Below, piece by piece: positions 5,352-6,251 of a DNA stretch of 6,251 nt. The stretch spans positions 1 through 6,251 of the forward strand of contig CANGIH010000157.1 in NCBI GenBank assembly GCA_947453875.1. Direction: 5' to 3'. The position numbers were made by a program, and so were the translations under genes. The notes beneath the pieces are model-generated. The model saw only the letters and a list, made by a program, of their open reading frames with translations, had not been told where the DNA came from and did no database searches. Position 1 is the first letter of the stretch. Every line of letters begins with the position of its first letter. The DNA comes from Planctomycetaceae bacterium. GTDB taxonomy: Bacteria > Planctomycetota > Planctomycetia > Pirellulales > UBA1268.

Positions 5352-6251
5352 ATGCATCGCCTCCGTGTCGTGGCCTCGAGCCTGATCGTCCTCTCCTTGG
5401 CCGGTGCGGCGCTCTCCGCGGAGGGGATGGCTCCCGACTTCGAGCGGGAGATCCAGCCGATCCTCGCCGAGCACTGTTCTGCCTGCCATGGCGTTGATGG
5501 CGCGTCGCGGCAGGCCGGCCTCCGCCTCGACACGCGCGAAGGGGCCCTCGCCGGAGGCGACTCCGGCCCGACGGCGATTCTGCCGGGGAACGGTGCCGAG
5601 AGTCTCCTCATTCACCGGATCCAGTCGAGCAACCCTGCCGCGATCATGCCGCCGCCGGAGACCCAAAACCCGCTCTCAGACGTGCAGAAAGCCCTGCTCG
5701 AGCGGTGGATCGATGCCGGCGCCCCCTACGCCCTCCACTGGGCCTTCGTCACTCCGGAGCAGACGCCGATCCCGGAGGTATCGCCGCCAGCCTCCCACCC
5801 GATCGACGCCTTCGTCCGCGCCAAGCTTCCCGCGATCGGCCTCGAGCCATCCCCCCCGTCCGATCCGGCGATCCTCTGCCGGCGTCTTTGGCTCGACCTC
5901 GTGGGGCTCCCCCCATCGGCCGAGGAGGTGGCCGCGTACTTCCGTGACGGTCACGACGCCACGGTTGACAAACTCCTCGCGAGCGAACGCTACGGCGAGA
6001 AATGGGCCCGACACTGGCTCGACCTGGCCCGCTACTCAGACACCAACGGCTATGAAAAGGATTCCCCTCGCGAACAGTGGGCGTGGCGTGACTGGGTGAT
6101 CGGCGCCTTGAACCGCGATCTCCCCTACGACCGGTTCGTGATCGAGCAGGTGGCCGGTGATCTGCTCCCCGGTGCCACCCAGGACCAGGTCGTCGCCACC
6201 GGTTTCCTGCGCAACAGCATGCTCAACGAGGAAGGGGCGATCATTCCGGAG
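5352..6251 (+). CDS. PSCyt1/DUF1549 planctomycete cytochrome-type protein, 3' end outside window
   Basis: The first 300 codons of a large protein, open to the last base with no stop. The ATG at 5352 gives a Sec signal peptide (MHRLRVVASSLIVLSLAGAA), probably cleaved after LSA at residue 23. The PSCyt1 cytochrome-c-like domain spans about 27-125: FEREIQPILAEHCSACHG carries haem motif C42-x-x-C45-H46, and M99 in IMPPPET is the likely distal haem ligand, followed by LSDVQKALLERWIDAGAP (108-125). DUF1549 starts near 149 (HPIDAFVRAKL) with RRLWLDLVGLPPS (177-189), LLASERYGEKWARHWLDLARYSD (208-230), DRFVIEQVAGDLLPGA (260-275) and VATGFLRNSM (281-290). The rest of DUF1549 and DUF1553 should follow outside the window. 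The ribosome binding site is weak (GGAG, 13 bases upstream). It is a paralogue of the gene at the left edge and diverges from the lactonase gene; any DUF1501 partner would lie beyond the right edge. Confidence 0.95.
   Translation, partial: MHRLRVVASSLIVLSLAGAALSAEGMAPDFEREIQPILAEHCSACHGVDGASRQAGLRLDTREGALAGGDSGPTAILPGNGAESLLIHRIQSSNPAAIMPPPETQNPLSDVQKALLERWIDAGAPYALHWAFVTPEQTPIPEVSPPASHPIDAFVRAKLPAIGLEPSPPSDPAILCRRLWLDLVGLPPSAEEVAAYFRDGHDATVDKLLASERYGEKWARHWLDLARYSDTNGYEKDSPREQWAWRDWVIGALNRDLPYDRFVIEQVAGDLLPGATQDQVVATGFLRNSMLNEEGAIIPE

Noticed and set aside
5185..5385. A short plus-strand frame in the divergent intergenic region running into the second PSCyt gene.
   Set aside because: There is no ribosome binding site, the composition is Arg/Pro/His-rich, and it overlaps the PSCyt signal peptide in another frame.
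5404..6099. A 231-codon plus-strand frame inside the second PSCyt gene.
   Set aside because: It is Arg/Ser/Pro-rich and out of frame with the unmistakable PSCyt1/DUF1549 sequence.
1..6251. Mobile elements, CRISPR arrays, tRNA or rRNA genes, and defence systems.
   Set aside because: I saw no transposase or integrase motifs, no terminal inverted repeats with target duplications, no regularly spaced repeats and no cloverleaf-like segments. This is by eye, not by a profile search.

Overview
The window is GC-rich, coding-dense bacterial DNA that reads as a planctomycete chromosome, most like the Pirellulales-type Planctomycetia; the exact taxon is inference. The evidence is the gene content. There are two large proteins of the planctomycete cytochrome/DUF1549/DUF1553 (PSCyt-PSD) type. 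One of them is directly followed by a Tat-exported DUF1501 protein, a pairing known to be strongly expanded in Planctomycetes and relatives. Third codon positions are mostly G or C, and Shine-Dalgarno sequences are weak or variable.

Layout, left to right. (1) Positions 3-1907 (+): 3' part of a DUF1549/DUF1553 protein with a CAQCH haem-type motif, open at the left edge. (2) 1919-3379 (+): complete DUF1501 protein with a twin-arginine signal, 11 bases downstream and surely co-transcribed. (3) 3428-3739 (+): small DUF5076-like protein with a good ribosome binding site and possibly its own promoter. (4) 3740-3799: short convergent gap with one hairpin. (5) 3800-5077 (-): Tat-exported seven-bladed beta-propeller of the 6-phosphogluconolactonase/lactonase family; its real start is very likely the ATG at 5077, not the upstream GTG at 5152. 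(6) 5078-5351: 274-base divergent intergenic region with candidate -10 boxes for both flanking genes and two short perfect inverted repeats. (7) 5352-6251 (+): 5' part of a second PSCyt1/DUF1549 protein with Sec signal and HCSACH haem motif, running off the right edge without a stop.

Functional reading. All large products carry export signals or belong to exported families, so the window encodes an envelope or periplasmic set: haem-bearing multidomain proteins, a member of the alkaline-phosphatase/sulfatase-like fold, and a lactonase-type propeller. A role in oxidising or processing sugars or polysaccharides outside the cytoplasm is plausible but not shown by the sequence. DUF5076 looks cytoplasmic and unrelated.

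I found no mobile element, CRISPR array, tRNA, rRNA or obvious defence system. The interest lies in the uncharacterised PSCyt/DUF1501 module and its exported lactonase neighbour, plus small regulatory-looking structures in the divergent promoter region.
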